From assembly GCF_000014865.1 (NCBI RefSeq), contig NC_008576.1, positions 773,501 to 837,500 of the forward strand: a stretch of 64,000 nt of DNA. The letters are read 5' to 3'. Positions 16,652 to 25,417 of this stretch are shown piece by piece. The translations under genes and the position numbers were made by a program. Source of the stretch: Magnetococcus marinus MC-1 (GTDB lineage: Bacteria; Pseudomonadota; Magnetococcia; Magnetococcales; Magnetococcaceae). Under the pieces are notes generated by a model. The model saw only the letters and a list, made by a program, of their open reading frames with translations. It was not told the DNA's origin and made no database searches. Position 1 is the stretch's first letter, and each line of letters begins with the position of its first letter.

Positions 16652-17830
16652 CTATAATTCTGGATGATAGGTTTCAATGAGATTCCTCGTCAATTGTTCG
16701 CCTCGCTTTGTTAGCAGCTCAATGTCTTCCTGAGTCATCGGGTCGAAATTTGTGGGATAATCGAAAGTAGCATCGCGCGACACTAGGTCTTTTGGAGGAC
16801 AAGTAAGAGCGCTATCATTCTGCCCCAGGTATGGCAGCAGGAATCCTTCAATTTTGCCACTATCTTTTAATTTGTGAAGAAGATCAAAAGTCATTGAATG
16901 GGTTCGGCGATGGATGGTATCAAGCGTTGCAATCATCCGAGAAGGCCAGAGATATGGAACACTTGAACCATCGGGAAGCCCTTGTCCAGCGACGCATGCA
17001 ATGATGAAATCTATTTCCCCGACGTTTGTGCTGTAGTCACTACTCCGGCCTGGAACAAGGCAACTGGTACCAAGATTATCGTAAACCCCTCCATCCGTAA
17101 CAATTGTTCTATGGATGGATGTCTCGCCTAACTTGTTGATATATCGCCTTTGCTCATCCAATGCCGGCAACAGAACAGGAAATGCCGCGCTTGCCGCCAC
17201 TGCCTTTGCAACTTTTGTATCATCTGCAAGTATCCCAAAACGCCAGCAGCCAGACTCATCTGAGCCGAACCTATAAGCAGACTGTGTTCTCAACTCAGAA
17301 GCATTAATAACAATTCTGAGATTTCTTCGTTTGATGTTTTTTAATATCGTGCCTTTGAAATATTCTCTATCCAAAAATTCAGAAAATGCTGTTGTCATGC
17401 TTGCGAAGCGTGGAAGAGGAGCCTGAAGGTGATTTGCTATTCTTCTTAGTGCAGAGGCTGGAACACCTAGAATGCGCAGCAGCTTAGAAAATAGATTGAT
17501 GGATGAGCATATCGCTGTCAATAATCCTGAAGTCAAGACCGTCGCAATAATCTTTAAGGTGGTGCCTGAGCACAGGGTAAATTTCAGTATCCCACCCCTC
17601 AGCCCATTTCGGAGTAGTTCCTGAATTCTTATATCAAACTTTTCGAAACTATCGTCTGAGTAAGCCCAGAGTCCGCCTATAACACTTCCACCTGAAACAG
17701 TGGACAGTGTACTAACCTTATCTAAAATACCGCGATCGTTCAGTGCCCGCATACAACCAAGGTGAAATGCTACCGCACGCGATCCCCCTCCAGAAAGTGC
17801 CAGCCCGATTTTGCGTGGTTTACCTTCCAT
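16652..17830 (-). CDS. patatin-like phospholipase (CapV-type candidate effector)
   Basis: 392 residues. Patatin signatures: the oxyanion loop SGGGSR (13-18), a nucleophile elbow TVSGGS with Ser46, and the catalytic Asp246 in TDGGVYDNLG. A hydrophobic stretch at about 92-118 may contact membrane. Such lipases hydrolyse phospholipid acyl chains. CapV, a patatin phospholipase, is a known effector of CBASS anti-phage systems, often beside E1/E2 and JAB proteins. Here it is the last gene of the operon and overlaps the JAB-encoding 3' end by 11 bp. No CD-NTase is visible nearby, so the activating signal, if any, is unknown. Confidence 0.87.
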   Translation of the reverse strand: MEGKPRKIGLALSGGGSRAVAFHLGCMRALNDRGILDKVSTLSTVSGGSVIGGLWAYSDDSFEKFDIRIQELLRNGLRGGILKFTLCSGTTLKIIATVLTSGLLTAICSSINLFSKLLRILGVPASALRRIANHLQAPLPRFASMTTAFSEFLDREYFKGTILKNIKRRNLRIVINASELRTQSAYRFGSDESGCWRFGILADDTKVAKAVAASAAFPVLLPALDEQRRYINKLGETSIHRTIVTDGGVYDNLGTSCLVPGRSSDYSTNVGEIDFIIACVAGQGLPDGSSVPYLWPSRMIATLDTIHRRTHSMTFDLLHKLKDSGKIEGFLLPYLGQNDSALTCPPKDLVSRDATFDYPTNFDPMTQEDIELLTKRGEQLTRNLIETYHPEL

Positions 17831-18728
17831 CTTTTTCAGCCTCTATCTCAACGGGAATAAACCGGAATTGATTTTTCCGGAATAGATAAAAGCGCCACGT
17901 AGGGTTTGTCGTTGCAAAACCAACAATCAACATAACGACGTGGCGGGGTGTTTTTTCTTGCGCATGTAGAATCTGAGCTATTGCTTCAAGATCTACATCG
18001 CTCGCATTCGGCATCGAAACTGGGTGGGTATGCCATACACCAACGAATTTAGTGGAATTCCCACTACGGTTCGCATAAAACGAACACTGATCCTTTGTCC
18101 CTTCAACACCGCATAGAAAACGCTGTGGTGACTTATGACTATCAGGTGGAGGGCCAGTCGCAATATCGATATAGATACTTTGAAGTGAATCATCAATCTC
18201 ACCGAGTAATAGGCCACCAGTTTCGTTTGTTCGGTTACCAGACCGAGCATTTGATGCTATCTCGCTTTCCACTCCCTTTCTTGCACTTAGAGAAATAGAC
18301 ACACGATACTGATAGTTTACATCTTCACTCAGATCCTCTACTCCAAGGTCAACTACGCGAGACTCTATTGGTCGGCGATCATTTTGTGCGGACACAAACA
18401 GAGCTTTTGCCACATAATCAGTTTCTCTCTGGAGCACGCTTGCTGCAAAATTAAAAAAGGACGATGCGAAGAAAGCGATATCAGCTGCTGATCCAACAAA
18501 GGTTGGCTCAGAGCAACCCGGTTCAGGCTGAAACCCCCGCTCCTGTTGCCCTTGCGGCCAGAACGAACCAGCGAAATCACTTAGCCCATCTGTATGGAAT
18601 GCAGCCAATTTTGTTTTTCGCATTAAGTCGGACGGGCCAAAACCGGCCTTTGGCATTTTAAGGAAGGCCATTCCTAGAGACGCATCATCACTGATGGTGC
18701 ATCTGAGGGTCGGTGGCGTTGAAATAAG
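17820..18728 (-). pseudogene. E2-E1-JAB fusion gene, 3' part (E1 C-terminal half and JAB/JAMM peptidase)
   Basis: The distal half of a gene split by IS66 copy B. It encodes the E1 C-terminal region with a candidate catalytic Cys in PGCSEPTF (Cys532 in the rejoined protein) and then a JAB/JAMM metalloprotease: Glu629 in ETGGLLLG, H693-T-H695-P, and Asp706 in NASDVD. JAB peptidases cleave ubiquitin-like modifiers from targets or process their C termini. The inverted repeat of the IS supplies an in-frame ATG at 18740, preceded by GGGG, so this half could be made as a separate protein of about 306 residues. Joined to 21154-22541 it restores one frame. Confidence 0.85.
18721..18728. repeat. 8-bp target site duplication of IS66 copy B, left
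   Basis: GAAATAAG just before the left inverted repeat. The same eight bases occur at 21154-21161 after the right end. Eight bp is the usual IS66 target duplication. Confidence 0.95.
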
Positions 18729-18811
18729 GTAAGCGCCCATTTATCCCCAGGGTTCAGTTTGATCTGAAGGTATGTCACGCTTTCTGAAATTCAAAATTTT
18801 AGGAGGCGAAC

Positions 18812-19153
18812 ATGGAAGACAAATCAATTGAGGCGTCTGTGCTGAGTGAGAAGCAGCGGTACTGGCTGGATCATTTACGCAGTTGTCGTTCTGAGGTCGG
18901 CACCATTAAGGAGTACGCTGAAGTCCATAAGCTGAGCCTTCCATCGTTGTATTTTTGGAAGCGCAAGCTGACGCAAATGGGTTTTCTGGAAGAGTCAGGA
19001 TCAGGCAAGCGACGTTTTCAGCGATTGGAATTGAGTTCAAAGTCTTCAGCAGGGGTCTGCCGGATTCAGTTCCCAAATGGTATGACGGTGGAGTGGTCAG
19101 GGAATGGTGGCGAGAGCTTGCTCTCTGTCCTGCGATCTGTGGCAGCCTTGTGA
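18812..19153 (+). CDS. tnpA: IS66 accessory protein TnpA (copy B)
   Basis: 113 residues. The N-terminal helix-turn-helix of IS66 TnpA/InsA is visible (YWLDHLRSCRSE, then EYAEVHKLSLPSLYFWKRKL). The start at 18812 has AGGAGG 6 bases upstream. The stop overlaps the tnpB start in TGATG. Confidence 0.9.
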   Translation: MEDKSIEASVLSEKQRYWLDHLRSCRSEVGTIKEYAEVHKLSLPSLYFWKRKLTQMGFLEESGSGKRRFQRLELSSKSSAGVCRIQFPNGMTVEWSGNGGESLLSVLRSVAAL

Positions 19154-19512
19154 TGATGCGCCCATCGCCGGATATTTCTGTCGTCCATCTTTGTTTGGAG
19201 CCGGTGGATTTCAGGAAGGGGATCAACGGACTGGCTGCATTGGTGGAGGCAGAACTGGAGTTGAATCCCTTTGATGAGGCTCTGTTCGTGTTTCGCAATC
19301 GATCATTGGACAAGGTGAAAATCCTTTACTGGGAACGTAATGGCTTCTGCCTGTGGCAAAAGCGGCTGGAAAAGGACCGATTTCACTGGTTGCGCCAGGG
19401 AGGTGCCGCAGAAATCCAAATCACGGGGCGGCAGCTGAATTGGCTACTTGATGGCTACAACCTGGCGGCAATGAAGGGTCACAATAAACTGCATTTTTCT
19501 TCGATTGTATAG
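19153..19512 (+). CDS. tnpB: IS66 accessory protein TnpB/Orf2 (copy B)
   Basis: 119 residues starting MMRPSPDISVVHLCLEPVDF, the normal N terminus of IS66 Orf2. The core ALFVFRNRSLDKVKILYWER and the tail NGFCLWQKRLEKDRFHW are conserved. The open frame extends upstream inside tnpA, but the overlapping ATG at 19153 is the family start. It is required for IS66 transposition; the biochemical role is not established. Confidence 0.92.
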   Translation: MMRPSPDISVVHLCLEPVDFRKGINGLAALVEAELELNPFDEALFVFRNRSLDKVKILYWERNGFCLWQKRLEKDRFHWLRQGGAAEIQITGRQLNWLLDGYNLAAMKGHNKLHFSSIV

Positions 19513-19547
19513 AGTGTTAAGGCGGTTTTTTTGGTATAATTTCGGCT

Positions 19548-21128
19548 ATGAAAACGCTACCAAAGACACTCCCTGATGACCCTGCCGCTTTGCGGGAAAT
19601 AATACTTTCCTTGCAGGCTGAAAATGTCCTTTTACAGGACAAAAGCAAGCGTATGGAGCATGAAGCCCAGCTTCTGAGGGAGAAGCTGAATATTCTCATT
19701 GCCAAGCGGTTTGGGCGTTCCAGTGAGAAGAGCGATCCCCGTCAGTTGGGTCTGTTCGATGAGGCAGAAGTGACGGCTGCCGAGGAACCTGAAGAGGATG
19801 CCGAAGAGATCCAGGTTCCTGCCCATAGCCGCAAAGTGAAGTCCAAAGGGCGCAAGCCATTGCCAGAGTGGCTACCCCGGGTGGATATCATTCATGAGTT
19901 GCCTGAGTCGGCATTGGTTTGTGGCCTGGATGGTCACCATTTGGTCGAGATTGGCCGTGAGACCAGCGAGCAACTGGATATTATTCCGGCCAAGGTGCAG
20001 GTATTGCGGCACATCCAGATCAAATATGGCTGTCCTCATTGCAAACAGGGCGTGAAGACGGCCCCTACACCCAAACGTCCCATTCCCAAGGCGTTGGCTA
20101 CAGCTGCTCTATTGGCCCATGTGGCGGTATCCAAGTATGCCGATGGGTTACCGCTCTATCGACAGGGCGCCATTCTGACCCGTGCAGGGATTGATGTCTG
20201 TCGAACCACGCTGGCCAATTGGATGATCCAGTGCGGCCAACTGGTGCAGCCGTTGATCAATCTGATGCGGGACAAGATGCTGGATTACGATATCCTGCAG
20301 ATGGATGAAACTACGATTCAAGTGCTTAAGGAAAAAGATAAAGTTGCAGCCAGCAACTCCTATATGTGGGTACAGCGAGGTGGTCCCCCGGGTAGTCCGG
20401 TGATTTTGTTTGATTACGATCCCACACGCGGTGCCGAGGTTCCGAAACGGCTGTTGGCGGGCTATAAAGGCTGGTTGCAAACGGATGGGTATGCAGGTTA
20501 TCTGGGTGTGGGTGCGCAGGAAGATGTGATCCTGATGGGGTGTTTTGCGCATGCCCGTCGTCAATTCGACGAGGCGATCAAAGCGTTGGGAAAATCCAAA
20601 AAAGGCAAGATAGGCAAGGCTGGGCAGGCACTGTCGCTGATCCGGAAACTGTACGCTGTGGAAAAGGATCTGCGTGAGGAAGAGGCTACTCCAGAGCGAC
20701 GTTACAAGGTGCGCCAGGAGCGTTCCCGCCCCATTATCGATGAGTTGAAAACCTGGCTGGAAGATAATCGAGCAGGGGTGTTACCGAAAAGCAAACTCGG
20801 CGAAGCGATGGGATATCTGACCAATCAGTGGTCCTCTCTGATTCGATATCTTGATGATGGACGCCTGGAAATTGACAACAACAGAGCCGAGAACGCCATT
20901 CGCCCCTTTGTGATTGGCAGGAAAAATTGGCTCTTCAGCAACTCTGTTCGAGGTGCAAAGGCCTCGGCAAACCTCTACAGTTTGATTGAAACGGCCAAAG
21001 CCAATGGTTGGGAGCCCTTCGTCTATCTCACAAAGGTCTTTGAGGGCCTCGCCACAGCGCAAACCGTGGATGAGTTCGACTTGTTGCTCCCGTGGAATTT
21101 GAAATCTGCTGCTGAACCGGCAGGGTAG
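19548..21128 (+). CDS. tnpC: IS66 transposase TnpC (copy B)
   Basis: 526-residue DDE transposase with the same protein sequence as copies A and C. A TATAAT box at 19535-19540 lies 7 bp before the ATG, so tnpC may have its own promoter or be transcribed through from tnpAB. Confidence 0.95.
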   Translation: MKTLPKTLPDDPAALREIILSLQAENVLLQDKSKRMEHEAQLLREKLNILIAKRFGRSSEKSDPRQLGLFDEAEVTAAEEPEEDAEEIQVPAHSRKVKSKGRKPLPEWLPRVDIIHELPESALVCGLDGHHLVEIGRETSEQLDIIPAKVQVLRHIQIKYGCPHCKQGVKTAPTPKRPIPKALATAALLAHVAVSKYADGLPLYRQGAILTRAGIDVCRTTLANWMIQCGQLVQPLINLMRDKMLDYDILQMDETTIQVLKEKDKVAASNSYMWVQRGGPPGSPVILFDYDPTRGAEVPKRLLAGYKGWLQTDGYAGYLGVGAQEDVILMGCFAHARRQFDEAIKALGKSKKGKIGKAGQALSLIRKLYAVEKDLREEEATPERRYKVRQERSRPIIDELKTWLEDNRAGVLPKSKLGEAMGYLTNQWSSLIRYLDDGRLEIDNNRAENAIRPFVIGRKNWLFSNSVRGAKASANLYSLIETAKANGWEPFVYLTKVFEGLATAQTVDEFDLLLPWNLKSAAEPAG

Positions 21129-21153
21129 TTGATGGGGATAAATGGGCGCTTAC

Positions 21154-21161
21154 GAAATAAG
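21154..21161. repeat. 8-bp target site duplication of IS66 copy B, right
   Basis: GAAATAAG, matching 18721-18728. Confidence 0.95.
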
Positions 21162-22541
21162 AGCTATCCAATCTAGTTGGAGGGCAGCAGCAACTCTCCT
21201 GGAAGCTGTCGCATCAATCACAAGGTCAAATTCATCTAGAGACAGTGATTCAGGCCAGCCCTGTGTAAGATCGAAAAATTTGTGATCTATATCTGCTTTC
21301 GGGTTGATTGATTCAAGTGTCATAGACAGGGCGCTATTTTTTGAATACCCCACTTGCCTATATTTGAATTGCTGCCGGACAAGAATGCCAGGATGGACAT
21401 TCGAGTAATCTATAAGACGTAGCTTTGTAACTCCTGCACGAATCAAATACTCTCCAAAGTGTGAACCGAGGGCACCACATCCAAGCAAGACGACACTCTT
21501 CCCCAAAAACCAACTCGCATTCGTTTCTTGATCACGCCTAAATGTAACTTCAGGGCGGTTGTCATAAACACGGCACCATTCTGTTGTAGCATTGCAAGCC
21601 CATTCATTGATGAGCTCCCACGCTTTGTCAGCAGCTTCACTTTCCTTTTCTAATACAATGGTGTGTAAAGCCGTAACATATTCAATATCTATTTTCCAAG
21701 CTGTCAGGTGTTGACGTAGCGGCTCGCCTGCCTTTCGGCGGCGCATTGGGGCCCCGATAATAAAATAAAGCGGGTCACCAGAATTCTGGTGCAGGGAAAA
21801 TAATCTTAAGACAGAAAAAAGCAGACCAAAAGAGATATTGCAGCTTTGAAATGTAGTAATGAGTTTATCTACAGTGTTTGGGAACTCCATTGGCATCGAT
21901 TGGCCAAGCAAAATTACAGCAGCATATTTCTCACTTCTTGAAAGCGAATTTGGTATCTCAGCCCACTCGAAAACATCAAGACAATGGTCGTTTCGCTTTC
22001 TCAGCTTGGCAGTTCCGATCCAGGGAGAAGCCCCATCTGCCAGTTCCGGCGTATCGATTTCAACGGAAAATTTCGTGTCAGAGCTATGATATACAGCTGG
22101 CGGATGCAGTGGGGCGTCGTCAGGATCCAACTGATCTTGAGCAGCATCACCTAGCCATTGATCTAGCCGTTTGATGAAGCCAAACATGCCGTCACTTGCA
22201 GACCATTCAACGTCGGTCGCAAGATAAAGACAAATCTGATTTCCCCATTGGACATGAGCCTGCCCCATAAAACGTTGATGTGTAAATTTCGCAATAGGGG
22301 GCTCTATTGGGAACCGGGATGACACACGTATGTGAAACCCTTCACGCTTCCGGAATTTTAATCCACCTTTTTGAAACGTGTAATCACTTGTATCAATGGA
22401 TACGCGCAATAACAGAGTGTCGCCTTCAGATGTTGGCGGATCTATTTGCACCAGTTCGACTGTTCCATTGCTAGCTGCGACAATATCCGCAACTTGCTCC
22501 AGAGCAAGTTGTTGCCCCCATGATAGACATTCAGTCACCAT
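21154..22541 (-). pseudogene. E2-E1-JAB fusion gene, 5' part (E2/UBC-like and ThiF/E1 domains)
   Basis: The proximal half of the split gene, 463 residues from the ATG at 22541 (AGG six bases upstream; 11-bp overlap with the metallo-beta-lactamase gene). Residues about 1-135 look like a prokaryotic E2/UBC fold: FHIRVSSRFPIEPP, then NQICLYLATDVEW with candidate catalytic Cys104. A linker follows, then an E1/ThiF Rossmann domain with the ATP loop GCGALGS (354-360), LIDYSNVHPGILVRQQF and VIDATAS. The frame enters the IS inverted repeat and stops at once (TCG TAA). Without the IS and one target repeat the gene reads through to 17820 and encodes 762 residues. Confidence 0.87.
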
Positions 22542-23676
22542 ATCCGACCTGTTCCGAGGGGGGGCTGTCTGAACCACGAGCTTCATCAACAGCCGTGGCC
22601 AGTCTGCTGGTTGATCCAGTAAACGCAGCTTCGGCAAGATCTGAGGTAGTTAGCGTTCCACCCTCAGCCTGGAACACAAGGGGTGCACCTTTTCCTCCGT
22701 CTTCGTGAGTACATAGAAACCCATTGTCTGCGACCTCTTCATAGCGACTCTTGGCCTTGGCATGCGGCGGATTGTCTCCTGACGAATTCTGAGACGGAAT
22801 TTTTTCGCTGCTGGCAACAATGACACCACCTTCGACCTGGAATTCAGCAAGGTCGTCCAGCATATCCTGTTTGAGAACCTCCTTGTCGTCCTCAGTTTGA
22901 TACATGGCCGACTTACTACAATGGTGTGGGGCCAAAAATACCTTCCACTTCAGATACTCTTCATTTCCAGCCTCTCTAGTTGCATCAAATATCCTACGAA
23001 TGCGTGGATAAGCTATGTCGCCAAAAAGTAAAACTCCCCCTTGAGAGGGATCATTACCGAGCACAATCTGCATACACATGCTTGTGTCATTTCGGTCGCC
23101 TACTATTTCTTCCGCAAAAGGAGCGTGGATAAAGGCATTGAACCCACCTTCATAATTATTCCCATCAATCTCTGTGATTGAGTTACCCGGAACAGTTAGC
23201 CGATCTTCTGGAAAATTCTTGAATTCTTCCATTTCAAGTAGCGTATTGTAACCGATAAGTTGGACGCGCTCTCCTGCCCCCACATCACCATTTGATTTAA
23301 TCATTTCTTGGACACGTCGTTCGGCTTCATTTTTGAACGCAACGGCATCGTCACACAAGTCCTGGTCATGCTCAATAAACACCCTTGGTGTAAACCAGAT
23401 CTCACCAATGGTCACCCTATCGAGCAACTCTTCAAAACCTAGAATGTGGTCCTTGTCAGGGTGTGTAAGAGCAAAAGCAGAGAGATACGGTTTGCCTTCA
23501 ACCTTCGGCAAGTTTGCTGCCAACGCATCAATCAATGTGGCGTGGTCATCACCGGTTTCATCGGCCATTTTCAGATCGCGCAAGTCTACTTGGAGAACGA
23601 CCCCTTCTTGGATCACGATACTCGTGCTATCCCCTGTTCCAACGGGCCAAAAGATCACTCCAGACTTATTAAGCAT
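22531..23676 (-). CDS. ComEC-like metallo-beta-lactamase fold hydrolase
   Basis: 381 residues. The MBL motif is THPDKDH with metal ligands at 72-77. Later come LLFGD and APHHCSKSA, the order seen in ComEC/Rec2-type stand-alone MBL proteins. No membrane segment is seen, so it is a soluble hydrolase; nuclease or phosphodiesterase activity is possible. It is the first gene of the operon. I chose the ATG at 23676, preceded by AAAGGGA; a GTG seven codons earlier is possible. MBL genes beside E2/E1/JAB fusions are known from comparative genomics of prokaryotic ubiquitin-like systems, which supports a functional link. Confidence 0.85.
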   Translation of the reverse strand: MLNKSGVIFWPVGTGDSTSIVIQEGVVLQVDLRDLKMADETGDDHATLIDALAANLPKVEGKPYLSAFALTHPDKDHILGFEELLDRVTIGEIWFTPRVFIEHDQDLCDDAVAFKNEAERRVQEMIKSNGDVGAGERVQLIGYNTLLEMEEFKNFPEDRLTVPGNSITEIDGNNYEGGFNAFIHAPFAEEIVGDRNDTSMCMQIVLGNDPSQGGVLLFGDIAYPRIRRIFDATREAGNEEYLKWKVFLAPHHCSKSAMYQTEDDKEVLKQDMLDDLAEFQVEGGVIVASSEKIPSQNSSGDNPPHAKAKSRYEEVADNGFLCTHEDGGKGAPLVFQAEGGTLTTSDLAEAAFTGSTSRLATAVDEARGSDSPPSEQVGYGD

Positions 23677-23854
23677 ATCTATATATCCCTTTATCACAGA
23701 GACCTTGTTGATCCTATATCACGACACACACTGGACCATCCTACCATCTTCAGCCATTTTCATTTTTGTGTTCAGTGAAATTGACTTTCGCATTTCTGAG
23801 TCCTGTTTGATTGTATGGGGATGTCCCGAGCTCTGTTGAAATTTAATGCTAGAT

Positions 23855-23926
23855 CCGGGGACATACACTTAATGCGGGGGGAGGAGTTCCGGGGACATAC
23901 GTTTGGGAGGAGTTCCGGGGACATAC
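23855..23926. repeat. three direct copies of a CCGGGGACATAC motif
   Basis: CCGGGGACATAC occurs at 23855, 23889 and 23915; the last two lie in a 26-bp repeat that begins GGAGTTCCGGGGACATACG. A weaker inverted relative (GTATGGGGATGTCCC) lies at 23814-23828. Similar motifs often flank mobile element remnants, but I cannot assign this one. The surrounding 23698-24092 shows no gene. Confidence 0.5.
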
Positions 23927-24092
23927 GCTTGAGCCCCCCGAAAAAAGCCCGCTTGAGCTTGAGTGTATTCCCTGGCCAGTCGACTGCGTGATAAGAAAAT
24001 CCTGCAAAACGGCTATGGACCCCCACACGGCCCTTCTCTGATCCCTCTTTACGGAGCCGATTTCAGCGTGAAACGAGGGGTATTCTACCCCA

Positions 24093-24355
24093 TTACGCCG
24101 GAACAGGCTCCACTTTTTGCTCTTTCCCGGCCATTTGGACGCACTGGTAGCGCAGGAAGCGCTTCACATTGCTGGCCAGAGCTTTCATTGTGACCGCAAA
24201 GGTTACTCGCTGAAGGCGCCGGGTCCAGACCTTCCCCAGGCCATGAGCCGTCTTGAGTGCCGCATTGACCGATTCGCCTCCAGCGCGAATGGCGTATTCC
24301 TTCTCGAACTCCTCCGTAATTCCGGAGACAGTTACGTAATTCCAGGTAAATGTGC
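24093..24355 (-). pseudogene. C-terminal remnant of a DDE transposase
   Basis: On the minus strand about 85 codons are open to a TAA at 24093. They read EFEKEYAIRAGGESVNAALK, then TAHGLGKVWTRRLQRVTFAV, then TMKALASNVKRFLRYQ. This is the conserved tail of IS1182/IS5-like DDE transposases (the E of the DDE triad with the following HGLGK...R block). The N-terminal two thirds and the ends of the element are missing. It marks the right side of the accessory island. Confidence 0.7.
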
Positions 24356-24773
24356 ATCAGCCAACACCTTTCCTGTCTTTTAATCTTTACTTTTGGGGTT
24401 TGGCCCAGGCTTCACTCGCCTCAACCTTCTCCCTAAACAGTTTTCAAGTTCCTCAATAAAATCTATAATCAATCGACTTCTCACGCTGTTTTTTCAAACA
24501 CCTTGCCCGTAGCCGGAGCTTCTTCTCAAATTTATATGAAATCCTTTTAAAATTAGGCAAAAAAGTACTATGCTGGCAGGATATGCGCCCATGTAAATGT
24601 CATTTATATTCTTTTCAACACTGGTATGATCGCGTTTAATACGTAGTCATGTATATCGCGCGCGTCCCTAATCGAAATTCTCCACCTGCGGTGCTGTTGT
24701 GACGCTGTGGGCGAGGAGGAGGGTTGGGTGCCTATCTGATCAAAGAAGCAAGGCGGCGGTGGGCCGGGGGGGG
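24356..24773. other. non-coding stretch, nothing recognised
   Basis: AT-rich 418 bp between the transposase remnant and the end of hpt. No convincing ORF, RNA gene or repeat is seen. Confidence 0.5.
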
Positions 24774-25352
24774 TTACAGGAACTCTTCGGGCTCGTCGGC
24801 GCGAATAGCCTGCGCGTATGGCCACCAAGCGTAGAGATTGCGCATGCCGCGAAATTGCTGATTTTCATCCAGCCCATAGCCCACCAGCCGGGTATCGGGC
24901 ACCTCAAAACCCACATAGCGGACAGGTATTTTTTCCGCACGCTCAACGGTTTTGTGCAGTAATACCGCAAACTGTATGGAGGTCGGCTGCAACGGCTGTA
25001 AGCCCTGCATAAGGCGCATGGCGCTGTGGCCTTGGTCCAACAGGGCGTCCACCACCCATATATCTTTACCCCGCAACAAATCTTCATCTTCGCGGCTAAA
25101 AATGGGCAGGTGGGCACAGGGACGGGCATTGGTAAAAGCCACCGGCACCGTATGATCCAGCGCCCGCATTAAGTCGGCGGCAAATACAAAGCCCCCCTTT
25201 AAGACCACCAGAAAAACGGGGTCTTTGCCCACCATATCGCCACGTATCTGCACCCCCAGTTCCGCAACCCGCAGTGCAATATGGGCGCGGTCAATAAAGG
25301 GTTCCAGATGATCCAGATTGGCTTTGGCTTCGGCGTTTTGGGTCACGGTCAT
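24774..25352 (-). CDS. hpt: hypoxanthine phosphoribosyltransferase family protein
   Basis: 192 residues from the ATG at 25352. The fold markers of type I phosphoribosyltransferases are visible: VFLVVLKGGFVFAADLMRAL (pyrophosphate loop), PVRYVGFEVPDTRLVGYGLD (hood region with the family's V-G-Y-G-L-D) and a Tyr-rich tail. HPRT makes IMP or GMP from hypoxanthine or guanine and PRPP. The usual PRPP-loop EDIIDTG is changed here to VDALLDQG, so activity or specificity may differ. A longer frame to 25421 starts inside accC and is not favoured. Confidence 0.78.
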   Translation of the reverse strand: MTVTQNAEAKANLDHLEPFIDRAHIALRVAELGVQIRGDMVGKDPVFLVVLKGGFVFAADLMRALDHTVPVAFTNARPCAHLPIFSREDEDLLRGKDIWVVDALLDQGHSAMRLMQGLQPLQPTSIQFAVLLHKTVERAEKIPVRYVGFEVPDTRLVGYGLDENQQFRGMRNLYAWWPYAQAIRADEPEEFL

Positions 25353-25363
25353 CCCTATTCTAA

Positions 25364-25401
25364 TAAAAAAAACGGGCCTTTGATGCCGTACCAAAGACCC
25401 G
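25364..25401 (-). terminator. rho-independent terminator after accC
   Basis: On the minus strand CGGGTCTTTG pairs with CAAAGGCCCG around a 9-nt loop and is followed by eight T. It ends the aroQ-accB-accC transcript before hpt. Confidence 0.8.
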
Positions 25402-25417
25402 CTCGTGTGCCGCTGGC

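Larger units (their letters stand above)
18729..21153 (+). mobile_element. IS66 copy B, intact, inserted in the E2-E1-JAB gene
   Basis: 2425 bp with terminal inverted repeats GTAAGCGCCCATTTATCCCC (18729-18748) and its complement (21134-21153). It carries tnpA, tnpB and tnpC in order. It is flanked by GAAATAAG direct repeats. Copy C at 38379-40803 has the same length and the same three proteins. The element lies opposite to the gene it interrupts. Confidence 0.96.

Noticed and set aside
23677-24773. Possible CD-NTase or small ubiquitin-like modifier gene next to the E2-E1-JAB operon
   Set aside because: I read the flanks on both strands for a nucleotidyltransferase GS...D-x-D pattern or a short ORF ending in Gly-Gly and found only repeats and a transposase remnant.
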